Numbered from the stretch's first letter, positions 46,415 to 55,483 are shown. The stretch is 64,000 bases of DNA from Desulfuromonas sp. DDH964 (GCF_001611275.1 NZ_CP015080.1:496001-560000); one strand, 5' to 3'. A program made the numbers and translations. The notes: a model not told the origin generated them from the sequence alone.

Positions 46415-46927
46415 ATGCCAAGCGGGAGAATGAGTTGGAACTGGGTGCTGCTGTTGGCTGTCGCGTTGGTGATGAGCGGCTGTTGCGGGATGCACTGCAA
46501 GCAGAAGGCGAGGGTGCAATGTGACAAGTGCGGAATGCGTGGTGCCGCCATGGCAGCCCCCATGACGGCCGACCAGGCGGCGGAGCGTCATGACCTCCTT
46601 TACGTCTGCAACTGCGGTCCCGAGTGCAAGTGCAATACCGTCAGTACCAAGCCCGGGAAATGTGCCTGTGGCCAGCCGCTGGTGCCCTACCACGTGGTAA
46701 AGGTCGAAGGGGACGAGGCGCTCCTCTGCACCTGCGGCGCCGACTGCAAATGTGCCATCGACCCGGCCGACAATACCAAGTGTGGTTGCGGCAAGGAGGT
46801 CAAACGTGTCAGCCTGAAGGGGACCGGCATCTTCTTCTGCAACTGTGGCGGGTCCTGTTTCTGCAACACCGTCGCCGATCAACCGGGGCAGTGCAAGTGC
46901 GGCATGCCGCTGAAGAAGGCCGACTGA
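46415..46927 (+). CDS. lipoprotein with three exact cysteine repeats
   Basis: This 170-residue predicted lipoprotein (lipobox MSGC, C23) has 23 cysteines. Three units of 37-40 residues share exactly the spacing C-x-C-x3-C-x-C-x9-C-x-C, at C65-C85, C105-C125 and C142-C162, each followed by a Gly. A separate CDKCG pair (C36, C39) precedes them. The pattern suggests metal binding at the periplasmic or outer-membrane surface; the metal and role are unknown. GGAG at 46404-46407 fits the ATG at 46415 better than the one at 46409. A strong hairpin follows. Confidence 0.8.
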   Translation: MPSGRMSWNWVLLLAVALVMSGCCGMHCKQKARVQCDKCGMRGAAMAAPMTADQAAERHDLLYVCNCGPECKCNTVSTKPGKCACGQPLVPYHVVKVEGDEALLCTCGADCKCAIDPADNTKCGCGKEVKRVSLKGTGIFFCNCGGSCFCNTVADQPGQCKCGMPLKKAD

Positions 46928-46956
46928 CCCTGGCAAAAAGGGCAATCGTATAATGA

Positions 46957-46987
46957 GCAAAGGGAGAGGCAGCGCCTCTCCCTTTGC
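46957..46987. terminator. hairpin after the cysteine-repeat lipoprotein gene
   Basis: A perfect 14-base stem (GCAAAGGGAGAGGC at 46957-46970 and its complement at 46974-46987) has a 3-base loop. It lies 30 bases past the stop and before the menaquinone genes. Confidence 0.75.
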
Positions 46988-47095
46988 CGTTCAGTGCCCC
47001 TCTGCGGCGACTGGCGGGGCGACGAAAGCCTTGTTCCCCGGAACCGCCCGGTGTAAAGTAGCAGCTCGGAAAATTCCCCGCAGCGAGGTCTGTTC

Positions 47096-47971
47096 ATGTC
47101 CGACAGCACTCCCTTCGGCCGGGTGCGTACCCTGCTGGAGATGATCAAGTTTTCCCACACCGTCTTCGCCTTCCCCTTTGCGTTGATGGGGGCGACCCTG
47201 GCGGCGCTGAAGACGGGTGCGCCGCCGACGGCCGGGCAAATCCTCTGGATCTGCCTGGCGATGGTCGGCGCCCGTTCCGGGGCGATGGGGCTCAACCGCA
47301 TTATCGACGCCAAGATCGACGCCGAGAATCCCCGCACCGCCGGCCGCCATATCCCGGCCGGCATGGTCTCGACCCGCGAGGCCTGGCTCTTTGTCCTCGC
47401 CTCCTTTGCGCTGCTGCTGGTCGCCGCCTGGATGCTCAACCCCCTGTGCTTCTACCTCAGCCCGGTGGCGCTCTTCTTCCTTGCCCTCTACTCCTTTTGC
47501 AAGCGCTTCACGGCGCTGGCCCACGTCGTCCTCGGCATCTGCCTCGGCGCCGCTCCGGTCGGCGCCTGGATCGCCCTGCGCGGTGACGTCTCCTGGCAGG
47601 TGGTGGCGCTGGGGCTGGCGGTCCTCTTCTGGGTGGCCGGCTTCGATGTCTTCTACGCTCTGCAGGATCTCGATTTCGACCGCGACAAGGGGCTCCACTC
47701 GATTCCGGTCAAGCTCGGCGTGACGCGCTCTCTGTGGCTGGTGCGCGCCTTTCATGCAATGATGGTCTTCCTGCTGTTGCTGCTGCTGATCGGGACCGGC
47801 CTCGGCTGGATCTACCTGCTCGGCGTGGCGGTGGTGGCGGGGCTGCTGATCTATGAACACCGGCTGGTCAGGCCCGACGACCTTTCCAAGCTCGACGCGG
47901 CCTTTTTCAACATGAACGGTTATGTGAGCGTGGCGATCTTCCTCTTTACCCTGGTCGATGCTTTAACCTAA
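47096..47971 (+). CDS. mqnP: UbiA-family prenyltransferase, probable menaquinone (MqnP-type)
   Basis: This 291-residue membrane protein is a UbiA-type aromatic prenyltransferase with about eight helices. The two Asp-rich motifs are visible: NRIIDAKIDAENPRT at about 65-80 and DVFYALQDLDFDRDKG at about 183-198. In organisms using the futalosine route this enzyme (MqnP) attaches the polyprenyl tail. Assignment to menaquinone rather than ubiquinone rests on the neighbouring mqnE and mqnC and on the presumed anaerobic lineage. It is followed 25 bases later by ubiX. Confidence 0.88.
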   Translation: MSDSTPFGRVRTLLEMIKFSHTVFAFPFALMGATLAALKTGAPPTAGQILWICLAMVGARSGAMGLNRIIDAKIDAENPRTAGRHIPAGMVSTREAWLFVLASFALLLVAAWMLNPLCFYLSPVALFFLALYSFCKRFTALAHVVLGICLGAAPVGAWIALRGDVSWQVVALGLAVLFWVAGFDVFYALQDLDFDRDKGLHSIPVKLGVTRSLWLVRAFHAMMVFLLLLLLIGTGLGWIYLLGVAVVAGLLIYEHRLVRPDDLSKLDAAFFNMNGYVSVAIFLFTLVDALT

Positions 47972-47996
47972 CGCGGGATTGCGAAGGGAGGCGACG

Positions 47997-48596
47997 ATGA
48001 AACGGATCGTAGTGGCGATCACCGGCGCGTCCGGTTCGATCTACGGCCTGCGCCTGGTCGAGGAGCTGCTGAAGCAGGAGTGCCGGGTGACCCTGCTCTT
48101 CTCCAAGGCGGGGCTCGAGGTCATGCGCTACGAGACCGGCCTCGGCTGGGAAGGGACGACCGGCCAGCGGCTGCAGCTGATGCGGGACTACTTCGGCGGC
48201 GACCGCCACCTCGAGCACTTCGGCTGCGATGACCTCTTCGCCGCCATCGCCAGCGGTTCCTCCGCCCCCGACGCGGTGGTCATCGCCCCCTGTTCGATGG
48301 GGACGGCGGGGCGCCTCGCCGCCGGGCTCTCGGGCAACCTGATCGAGCGGGTTGCCGATGTCGCCCTCAAGGAGCGTCGCGACCTGGTCCTGGTCCCCCG
48401 CGAGACGCCGCTCAATGCCATCCATCTCGAGAACCTGCTCAAGCTCTCCCGGGCCGGGGCGCAGATCCTGCCGGCGATGCCGGCCTTCTACCACAAGCCG
48501 CAGAGCCTGGCCGAGGCGGTCGACTTCGTGGTCGGCAAGATTCTCGACAGCCTCGGCGTCGCGCATGCGCTTTTCACCCGCTGGGGGGAGGAATAA
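47997..48596 (+). CDS. ubiX: UbiX-type flavin prenyltransferase
   Basis: This 199-residue protein is a UbiX/Pad1-type enzyme that makes prenylated FMN, the cofactor of UbiD-type decarboxylases such as the one at 19520-20896. The N-terminal AITGASGSIYGLRL flavin-binding loop, VIAPCSMGTAGRLAAGLS and LVPRETPLNAIHLENLL are all family features. The frame opens 18 bases earlier, but the ATG at 47997 after AAGGGAGG gives the normal length. It belongs to the menaquinone cluster and may be called mqnM there. Confidence 0.93.
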   Translation: MKRIVVAITGASGSIYGLRLVEELLKQECRVTLLFSKAGLEVMRYETGLGWEGTTGQRLQLMRDYFGGDRHLEHFGCDDLFAAIASGSSAPDAVVIAPCSMGTAGRLAAGLSGNLIERVADVALKERRDLVLVPRETPLNAIHLENLLKLSRAGAQILPAMPAFYHKPQSLAEAVDFVVGKILDSLGVAHALFTRWGEE

Positions 48597-48611
48597 AGCT
48601 GACGGAGAAAT

Positions 48612-48807
48612 GCGGCTCTCCCCCGTTCGCTGACGCTCACTAGAGAACGCAAAGAGCACAGAGGTGCCCATTCCTTTTTAATCTCAGGTGGGTCGAATTC
48701 CCCGAAGCTTGCTTCGATGAAAGCGATCAATCTAAACTTTTGATACCCCGTAGCTTGCTGCGGGGAGATTCATTTCTTCGTGTCCTCTGTGATCTCTGTG
48801 CGAGACG
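48612..48807. repeat. palindromic intergenic repeat element, copy 1
   Basis: This element almost fills the gap between ubiX and mqnE. Its left end (CTCTCCCCCGTTCGCT, then AGAGCACAGAGG) is related in inverted form to its right end (CCTCTGTGATCTCTGTGCGAG). It shares CTCTCnCCCGTTCGCT at the left and CTCTGTGCGAGACG at the right with the copy at 56660-56831. Internally it carries two smaller hairpins, CGAAGCTTGCTTCG at about 48703-48716 and the CCCCGTAGC/GCTGCGGGG pair at about 48746-48765. Confidence 0.7.
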
Positions 48808-48834
48808 ATTTACGTTTTTTGAGGTAAAGCACCG

Positions 48835-49914
48835 ATGGCAAATATTTTCGAAACTCTCCACCAGAAGCTCGCCGCCGGCCTGCGCATCACCGATGCCGAG
48901 GCGCTGGCGCTCTTCGAGTCGACCGACCTGCTCGCCATCGGTGACCTGGCCGCCTACGCCAATCAGCTGCAGAACGGCGAGAAGGTCTACTTTAACGTCA
49001 ACCGCCACATCAACTACACCAACCTCTGCGTCAACCGCTGTACCTTCTGCGCCTTCTCCAAGGGGGTGGAGGACGAGGGGTGCTACACCCTGGCCCTCAA
49101 CGACATCCTGGAAAAATGCGCCGAGGCAGCGGCGGCCGGGGCGACCGAGATTCACATGGTCGGCGGGCTCCATCCCGATCTCCCCTTCGACTTCTACCTC
49201 GAGATGCTGGCGGCGATCCGCGCCGACCAGCCGCAGCTCCACGTCAAGGCCTTCACCGCAGTGGAGATCGACTACTTCGCCGCCCTCACCGGGCAGCGGG
49301 TCGAGGCCGTGATCGCCGAGTTGATGCAGGCCGGACTCGGTTCCATGCCCGGCGGCGGCGCCGAGATCTTCGCCCCGGCGGTGCGCCAGCAGATCTGTCC
49401 GGAGAAGATCAGCGGCGCGCGCTGGCTCGAGGTGGTCGAGGCGGTTCATCGGCAGGGGCTGAAGACCAACGCCACCATGCTCTTCGGCCATGTCGAGGGG
49501 CACCAGGATCGGGTCGATCATCTGAGCAAGCTGCGCGAGCTGCAGGACCGCACTGGCGGCTTCCAGGCCTTTATCCCGCTCGCCTTCCAGCCCGACAACA
49601 CCCGGGTGCCGGGGGCGAAGGGGGTCGGCGGGGTCGATGCCCTGAAGACGCTGGCGATCAGCCGCATCTACCTCGACAACTTCCGCCACATCAAGGCCTA
49701 CTGGGTGATGCTGGGGCTGAAGATCGCCCAGGTGGCGCTTGCTTTTGGCGTCAACGACCTCGACGGCACCGTGGTCGAAGAGAAGATCGGCCATGACGCC
49801 GGCGCCGAGGCGCCGCAGGCGCTGGCCAAGGAGCAGCTTTGCGACCTGATCCGCAAGGCCGGGAAGGTGCCGGTGGAGCGCGATACGCTGTATCATGAGT
49901 TGAAGGTGTACTGA
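48835..49914 (+). CDS. mqnE: aminofutalosine synthase (radical SAM)
   Basis: This 359-residue radical SAM enzyme is MqnE, which joins S-adenosylmethionine and a chorismate-derived enolpyruvyl benzoate into aminofutalosine in the menaquinone pathway. The cluster motif C-x3-C-x2-C is CVNRCTFC at about residues 62-69. Other features are FNVNRHINYTNLC, HMVGGLHPDLPF and SMPGGGAEIFAP. Length is normal. The next gene starts 1 base after its stop. Its usual pathway partner mqnC lies about 3.3 kb further on. Confidence 0.93.
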   Translation: MANIFETLHQKLAAGLRITDAEALALFESTDLLAIGDLAAYANQLQNGEKVYFNVNRHINYTNLCVNRCTFCAFSKGVEDEGCYTLALNDILEKCAEAAAAGATEIHMVGGLHPDLPFDFYLEMLAAIRADQPQLHVKAFTAVEIDYFAALTGQRVEAVIAELMQAGLGSMPGGGAEIFAPAVRQQICPEKISGARWLEVVEAVHRQGLKTNATMLFGHVEGHQDRVDHLSKLRELQDRTGGFQAFIPLAFQPDNTRVPGAKGVGGVDALKTLAISRIYLDNFRHIKAYWVMLGLKIAQVALAFGVNDLDGTVVEEKIGHDAGAEAPQALAKEQLCDLIRKAGKVPVERDTLYHELKVY

Positions 49915-49915
49915 C

Positions 49916-52135
49916 ATGGCTTCAATCGATAAATTCCCGGGGATGACCCTTTATCCGCTGATTTTTCCCGATGCCGAAGAGGCGGTGGTCGGCGTCATCC
50001 TGCCTCGCAAGGTCGGCAAGGCCAAGGCCGGTGAGTACAGTTTTGTCGAGGCCTATTGCACCGATCCGGGGTGCGACTGCCGGCGCACCGTACTCTACGT
50101 CGTCGACGGCAAGGGGAAGCAGGCGGCAGTGATCGAGTTCGGCTTCGATGCCGACGAACCGCTCGCCGGTCCCTACCTGAACGAATATGCCCGGCAGCCG
50201 GCGGCAGCCGCAGACCTGCTCCGGGTTTTTGTCGATCTGATCAACGAATCTCCTGACTGGCTCAAGGGGATGTACCGCCACTACAAGGAAGTGCGCAAAA
50301 AAGTGGACGGACATGCTTACCGGGGGAAACCCTTCCCCAAACCGGGCTCGGTGGTGCGAACCATCAAGCCGCCGCCGGAAGAGGATCCGTTAGAGGCCTT
50401 CGAGAGTCTGCTCAAGGCGGCGGTGCGCACGCCGCCAGCGGGCGGGCGCAAGAAAAAAGCTGCAGTCACGGCCCAAGGGAGCCTGTTCCCCGACACGGGG
50501 CCGGTTGCCGGGGGCACCACCGGTTGGGTCGAGCGCTGCCGGCGGGAGGCGGGTGCGCCCTTTGAAACCACCAACCTGAGGCAGACCGAGCTGCGCGGTT
50601 ATTTGTATGCGAACCCCCGGGCCGCGGACGAACTGGCCGGCCTGCTGGTCGGGTATGACCGCGCCGGTGACGAAACGCATCTCGATGCGGGTCTGGGGCT
50701 GCTGCGCGACGCCCTGGAGATCCTGCGGGTCGATCTGGAACGGCGCCGTCCCGAGGCGGCGCGGCACATGGAAAAGTGGCAGGAGGCCCTGGCCCGGCAT
50801 GTCTTTGCCGAAGGGGTTGCGCCCCAACTCGGCGCCATGGTGACCCAGATTCTGCTCGATGCCCGCGTCGAGATTCTTCCACTCCTGCACGAGGCCAACC
50901 GCCGGCGCATGCTGGCCGGGCTCGATGCCGATGCCGATTTCGTCGCCGACCCCGAACAGGTGCTGCGCGAACTGCTGGAGGCGCTGGAACAGGACGGCGC
51001 CGGCACCCCCCACGAATTCTTTGAAGCGGTCCTGCAAATGATGTCGGTGGGAGATTTCGAGGTCCAGGTCAATCTCTGCCGGTTGATGTTGGGGGCTGAG
51101 CATTCGACGATTCGCGAGGCGGCGGTGCTGATGCTCTTTCATCCGCAGGCCGAGGTGCGCTCCGGAGTGGCGCAGGTGCTGGCCGAGGTCGAAGGGAATC
51201 GGTTGACCCCGGCGAGCCTGCGGCGGCTGATCGTCGCCCGCAACTGGTTCCCCGAGGCGCAGCGCAGCCTGATCGATCAGGCGGTGACCAACGCCCGTAA
51301 GGCGCGGATCGAATGTGCGCCCCTGCCCAAACGGGTAGCGGCGACGGTCTACGGCAGCGCCGTCGACGGCGCGATGGCCCAGACCTTTCAGGTGCTGGTG
51401 CCTGTGGGGACGGGATTCCTCTGCTACTCGGTCATGCCCAAAAAGGGGGCCGGCATCGCCGACGCTTTTCTGGTTCCCCTGGCGGGCAAACGCGAGCGCA
51501 ACGAGCTGCTCGCCATGCTGCGTCACGAGACCGGCGCGGTCGAAGTCTCGGCCGACTACCTGAACCGGCGCATCAGCCAGGCCCTGGCCGACGGCGCGGC
51601 GCAGGACAAGGTCCCCTGCCACTGGCTGGTGGCCATCGCCGAACGCCTCGGCTGCGATCAGTGGAAAGCCGCACCTTTCAAGGCCCGTGCCGAGCTCGCC
51701 GCCCTGCGTGCCGAGCTCGAACGCCGGGGTGAGCGTTTTGTGACCACGCGCTACCGGGAAAAGGCTCTTGAGGATGCCGCGGCCTGGGCCGAAGAGCAAC
51801 CCTTTGCCTACTCCTGGTTCGAGGACGATGTCGAGGTCGACCGGGTGGTGGAAAAGGCTCTCGGCAAGCGCCGCCGCCTCGACGTGGACAAATGCATCGA
51901 TGCGATTCTGAAGAAGATCCTCCAGCCGCGCCGGAGCCAGTGGGTCGAACGCCTGGTGCTGGCCGCCCTCTGGCTCAAGGCGGCGAAAAAGCCGCCGGTC
52001 CCCTGGGAACAGATGGCGCATGTGGCCGCGGCGGTGGCCGACGAGACTCTGCCGCTGGAAGAGATTCCGTTGATGGTGATGATCGCCGGACACAGTTTCG
52101 GCGCCTGGATGGGACGGCAGGAAGAAGGGGGATAG
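49916..52135 (+). CDS. unrecognised 739-residue cytoplasmic protein
   Basis: I do not recognise this protein. It has no signal peptide or membrane helix. The N-terminal ~110 residues form a compact-looking domain with CTDPGCDCRRTVLYV, in which three cysteines lie close together and may bind metal. A low-complexity Lys/Pro linker (about 145-190) follows. The middle (about 220-470) is helical with HEAT-like character, including LMLFHPQAEVRSGVAQVL. The C-terminal ~270 residues contain a beta-rich segment (TFQVLVPVGTGFLCYS) and a charged helical end. It starts 1 base after mqnE and precedes a methyltransferase fragment, so it may be part of an insertion or an old neighbour. Confidence 0.75.
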   Translation: MASIDKFPGMTLYPLIFPDAEEAVVGVILPRKVGKAKAGEYSFVEAYCTDPGCDCRRTVLYVVDGKGKQAAVIEFGFDADEPLAGPYLNEYARQPAAAADLLRVFVDLINESPDWLKGMYRHYKEVRKKVDGHAYRGKPFPKPGSVVRTIKPPPEEDPLEAFESLLKAAVRTPPAGGRKKKAAVTAQGSLFPDTGPVAGGTTGWVERCRREAGAPFETTNLRQTELRGYLYANPRAADELAGLLVGYDRAGDETHLDAGLGLLRDALEILRVDLERRRPEAARHMEKWQEALARHVFAEGVAPQLGAMVTQILLDARVEILPLLHEANRRRMLAGLDADADFVADPEQVLRELLEALEQDGAGTPHEFFEAVLQMMSVGDFEVQVNLCRLMLGAEHSTIREAAVLMLFHPQAEVRSGVAQVLAEVEGNRLTPASLRRLIVARNWFPEAQRSLIDQAVTNARKARIECAPLPKRVAATVYGSAVDGAMAQTFQVLVPVGTGFLCYSVMPKKGAGIADAFLVPLAGKRERNELLAMLRHETGAVEVSADYLNRRISQALADGAAQDKVPCHWLVAIAERLGCDQWKAAPFKARAELAALRAELERRGERFVTTRYREKALEDAAAWAEEQPFAYSWFEDDVEVDRVVEKALGKRRRLDVDKCIDAILKKILQPRRSQWVERLVLAALWLKAAKKPPVPWEQMAHVAAAVADETLPLEEIPLMVMIAGHSFGAWMGRQEEGG

Positions 52136-52137
52136 GC

Positions 52138-52392
52138 GATGCCCAGTTGGCGTTGGCCACCTTTGAAGAGCGGTGGACCGGCGATTACCTCTTCGAGAAC
52201 GAGTGGCAGAGCTTCCGCACCAAGAAGGACCGCTCGCTGGAGCTGGTCAGCGTCGCCCACGAATGCCCGCCGGGGAGGCGGAAGATCGCGGTGAAGGTGG
52301 TCGATATCTTCGGCAACGACACCATGACGATTGTCGAGGTGCGGTATGACCTTGGTTCATCTTCAAATAAAGGAGGGGGCTCCGATGAGTAA
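52138..52392 (+). pseudogene. C-terminal fragment of a probable restriction-modification DNA methyltransferase
   Basis: An open frame of about 84 codons with no start codon encodes ALATFEERWTGDYLF, then SFRTKKDRSLELVSV, and KVVDIFGNDTMTIVEVRYD before its stop. The last stretch resembles the C terminus of type III-like adenine methyltransferases found beside KilA-N genes; this is from memory, not a search. It begins right after the stop of the 739-residue gene and overlaps the KilA-N start by 8 bases. Everything upstream that would hold the catalytic domain is missing, so it is read as the stump of a deleted gene. Confidence 0.55.
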
Positions 52393-53212
52393 AAACAGAA
52401 AGATTGAGGTGCTGGAAAAAGAGGTCGGCATACGGACGATCAATCAGGAGGACTACATCTGTCTGACGGACATCGGTCGCTACAAAGACAGCGAACGAAC
52501 GGACGACCTGATTCGAAACTGGGTTCGCAACCGCAACACCATCGAATTTCTCGGCATCTGGGAACAGCTGAATAACCCGGCGTTTAATTCCGTCGAATTC
52601 GACGGGTTTAGAAAACAGGCCGGGCTGAACAGTTTTACCCTGACGCCAAAGCAATGGATCGAGAAGACCGGAGCCATCGGCCTCGTTTCCAGAGCGGGAC
52701 GCTATGGCGGGACCTACGCGCACAAGGATATTGCCTTCGAGTTCGCCTCCTGGATTTCGGTCGAGTTCAAACTCTACCTGATCAAGGAGTTCCAGCGGCT
52801 CAAGGAATCCGAGCAGGCGCAGCTGGGTTGGGATATCAAGCGCAATCTGACGAAGATCAACTATCGCATCCATACCGATGCCGTGAAGGAAAATCTGATC
52901 CCACCGACCCTGACGGCAAAAGAAACCAGCCTGATTTACGCCCATGAGGCCGACGTGCTGAACATGGCGCTGTTCGGTATGACCGCCAAACAATGGCGTG
53001 AAACGAATCCGGGGGAAAAGGGGAATATCCGCGACGAAGCGAATGTCGCCCAGCTTATCTGTCTTTCCAACCTCGAAAACCTGAATGCTCTTTTCATCAG
53101 CGACGGCTTGCCGCAAGCGAAACGGCTGCAGAAGCTCAACAGAATCGCCATAAACCAGATGAGGCTGTTGACGGAAGACCTGGGAGTGAAAAAACTGGAG
53201 GAGAAGCAATAA
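52385..53212 (+). CDS. KilA-N domain protein
   Basis: This 275-residue protein has an N-terminal KilA-N-type DNA-binding domain (about 15-125), seen in YICLTDIGRYKDSERTDD, LIRNWVRNRNTIEFLGIWE and GGTYAHKDIAFEFASWIS. The C-terminal half resembles the associated domain with ETSLIYAHEADVLNMALFG. KilA-N proteins occur in phages and also inside type III-like restriction-modification loci. The ATG at 52385 follows AAAGGAGGGG, a strong site. Its base use is less GC-rich than its neighbours, which supports transfer. No restriction helicase gene follows. Confidence 0.85.
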   Translation: MSKNRKIEVLEKEVGIRTINQEDYICLTDIGRYKDSERTDDLIRNWVRNRNTIEFLGIWEQLNNPAFNSVEFDGFRKQAGLNSFTLTPKQWIEKTGAIGLVSRAGRYGGTYAHKDIAFEFASWISVEFKLYLIKEFQRLKESEQAQLGWDIKRNLTKINYRIHTDAVKENLIPPTLTAKETSLIYAHEADVLNMALFGMTAKQWRETNPGEKGNIRDEANVAQLICLSNLENLNALFISDGLPQAKRLQKLNRIAINQMRLLTEDLGVKKLEEKQ

Positions 53213-53262
53213 GTACGGCCCAGGAACTTCGGCCAGCTACTTGAAGGCTTCAAGGCATATCT

Positions 53263-54333
53263 GTGATACCCATGGAAGCGATCCAAAAAAACATTGAAAC
53301 CGGCGCAGGCATCGACCGCGATCAGGCGCTCTGGCTGCTGACTGCGGCCGACCTCCTCGCTGTCGGCAAGCTGGCCGATGTGATTCGGCGACGGAAGCAC
53401 CCGCAGGGACGGGTGACCTTCGTGGTTGATCGCAACGTCAACTACACCAACGTCTGCCAGTCGCAGTGCAGGTTCTGCGCTTTCTATCGCGATGCCGATG
53501 CCAGCGACGCCTACCTCCTCGACTTCGAGGCGATCTTCGACAAGATCGCCGAGCTGGTGGCGCACGGCGGAACCCAGCTGCTGATGCAGGGAGGGCTGCA
53601 CCCGGAATTGAAAGTCGACTGGTTCGAGGCGCTCTTCCGCCAGATCAAGGAGCGCTTCCCGCAGGTGCAGGTTCACTCCCTGTCGCCGGCCGAGGTGATC
53701 CACACCGCGCAGCTCTCCGGGATTTCGATGCCCGAGTGCCTGCGGCGCCTGCAGGCGGCCGGCCTCGACTCGGTCCCCGGTGGCGGCGCCGAGGTGCTGG
53801 TCGATGAAGTCCGCCAGGAGATCTCCCCCAACAAGATCGGCTGGCGCGACTGGGCGGCGGTGATGGAGGAGGCGCATTTGCTGGGGATGAGAACCACTGC
53901 GACCATGATGTTCGGCAGCAGGGAGCGCCCCGCGGACATCGTCGAGCACCTCTTCCGGGTACGGGAGATCCAGGCAAAGTCGGGCGGCTTTACCGCCTTC
54001 ATCCCCTGGACCTACCAACCCGGCGGCACCGAGCTCGGCGGCGCCACCGCGAGCGGGGTCGAGTACCTGAAAGTGCTGGCGCTGTCGCGCATCGTTCTCG
54101 ACAACATCGACAACATCCAGGCGAGCTGGGTGACGCAGGGGGCGATGATGGCCCAGGTCTCCCTCTTTTTCGGCGCCAACGACCTCGGCGGCACGATGCT
54201 GGAGGAGAACGTCGTCGCCGCCGCCGGCTGCTCCTTCCGCCTGTCGCAGGATGAGATCATCGAGTTGGCGCGCGGGGCCGGGTTTGTGCCGGCGAAGCGC
54301 AATACCAAGTACGAGATTCTGGAAACTTACTAG
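53263..54333 (+). CDS. mqnC: cyclic dehypoxanthinyl futalosine synthase (radical SAM)
   Basis: This 356-residue radical SAM enzyme is MqnC, which cyclises dehypoxanthine futalosine during menaquinone synthesis. The cluster motif C-x3-C-x2-C is CQSQCRFC at about residues 66-73. The flanking [41 protein letters not shown] and [13 protein letters not shown] are family features. The start is uncertain: GTG at 53263 with AAGG 7 bases upstream, or ATG at 53272. It lies after the KilA-N gene and before hisC. Confidence 0.93.
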   Translation: MIPMEAIQKNIETGAGIDRDQALWLLTAADLLAVGKLADVIRRRKHPQGRVTFVVDRNVNYTNVCQSQCRFCAFYRDADASDAYLLDFEAIFDKIAELVAHGGTQLLMQGGLHPELKVDWFEALFRQIKERFPQVQVHSLSPAEVIHTAQLSGISMPECLRRLQAAGLDSVPGGGAEVLVDEVRQEISPNKIGWRDWAAVMEEAHLLGMRTTATMMFGSRERPADIVEHLFRVREIQAKSGGFTAFIPWTYQPGGTELGGATASGVEYLKVLALSRIVLDNIDNIQASWVTQGAMMAQVSLFFGANDLGGTMLEENVVAAAGCSFRLSQDEIIELARGAGFVPAKRNTKYEILETY

Positions 54334-54406
54334 CCACAGAGACACAGAGGCCCAGAGAAAATCTTTTGAAAGCAGGTTAGCCTCCGCGTCTCTGTGCCTC
54401 CGTGGC
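54333..54406. repeat. palindromic intergenic repeat element, copy 2
   Basis: This 74-base element fills the mqnC-hisC gap. The left end GCCACAGAGACACAGAGG and the right end CCTCCGCGTCTCTGTGCC followed by TCCGTGGC are imperfect inverted repeats of about 26 bases. It shares its ends with the copy at 55484-55583. Confidence 0.75.
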
Positions 54407-54421
54407 AAGATTGAGGATTTT

Positions 54422-55474
54422 ATGATCCCCCTGCGCAAGAACATTTCCGAGATGGCCGGCTACGTCCCCGGCTTCCAGCCCGCCGACGAAGCGGCCTGGA
54501 TCAAGCTCAACACCAACGAGAACCCCTATCCACCTTCGCCCAAAGTGGCGGCGGCGATCCTCGCCGAGGTCGGCGGCGACGGCGCCAGCCTGCGCAAGTA
54601 TCCGGATGCGGCGAGCAAAGAGCTGCGCCAGGTAGCGGCCGAGCTCTACGGCTTCGACCCGTCCTGGGTGATCAGCGCCAACGGCTCCGACGAACTGCTC
54701 AACAACCTGATCCGCGCCTTCGCCGGGGAAGGGGAGGAGATCGCTTACGTCCACCCCTCCTACTCCTACTACGCGACCCTCGCTGAGATCCAGGGAGCGA
54801 AGATCCGCACCTTCGGGCTGACGGCCGACTTCAAGCTGGCCGACTTCCCGGCCAGCTACGACGGCAAGCTCTTTTTCCTCACCAGCCCCAACGCGCCGCT
54901 CGGGTTTGCCTTTCCCCTCGCCTATATCGAGGAGATCGCCCAGCGCTGCGCCGGGATGCTGGTGGTCGACGAGGCCTATGTCGACTTCGCCGACGCGACG
55001 GCGCTGGAGCTGGTGCGCAAGTACGACAACGTCGTCGTCACCCGCACCTTCTCCAAGAGCTACCAGCTCGCCGGCATGCGCCTTGGCCTCGCCCTCGCCC
55101 GCTCCGAGGTAATCGCCGGTCTCGACAAGATCCGCGACCACTACCATCTCGACCGCCTGGCACTGGTGGCGGCGAGCGCGGCGCTGCGCGACCAGGCCTA
55201 CCTGAAGGAGACGGTGGCCAGAATCCGCGCTACCCGGGCGCGTTTCGTCACCGGCCTCCAGGCGATCGGCTACACCAGCATCGACTCGCAGACCAACTTC
55301 GTTTTCGCCTCGCCGCCGGACCGTGACGGCAAGCGGGTTTATGATGCTCTCTACGCCCGCAAGATCCTGGTGCGCTACTTCTCCGACCCGCTGCTTCGCC
55401 ATGGTCTGCGGATCACCGTCGGCACCGATGCCGAGATTGACGCTCTGCTGGCGGCGCTGCGGGAGATCGGGTAA
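54422..55474 (+). CDS. hisC: histidinol-phosphate aminotransferase
   Basis: This 350-residue PLP-dependent enzyme is HisC, which converts imidazole acetol phosphate to histidinol phosphate in histidine synthesis; some homologues also act on aromatic amino acids. Visible features are [14 protein letters not shown] near the N terminus, [27 protein letters not shown] and the PLP lysine in [14 protein letters not shown]. The frame opens upstream, but the ATG at 54422 after a TGAGG site gives the standard start. No other his genes are present. Confidence 0.93.
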   Translation: MIPLRKNISEMAGYVPGFQPADEAAWIKLNTNENPYPPSPKVAAAILAEVGGDGASLRKYPDAASKELRQVAAELYGFDPSWVISANGSDELLNNLIRAFAGEGEEIAYVHPSYSYYATLAEIQGAKIRTFGLTADFKLADFPASYDGKLFFLTSPNAPLGFAFPLAYIEEIAQRCAGMLVVDEAYVDFADATALELVRKYDNVVVTRTFSKSYQLAGMRLGLALARSEVIAGLDKIRDHYHLDRLALVAASAALRDQAYLKETVARIRATRARFVTGLQAIGYTSIDSQTNFVFASPPDRDGKRVYDALYARKILVRYFSDPLLRHGLRITVGTDAEIDALLAALREIG

Positions 55475-55483
55475 ATCCTAATC

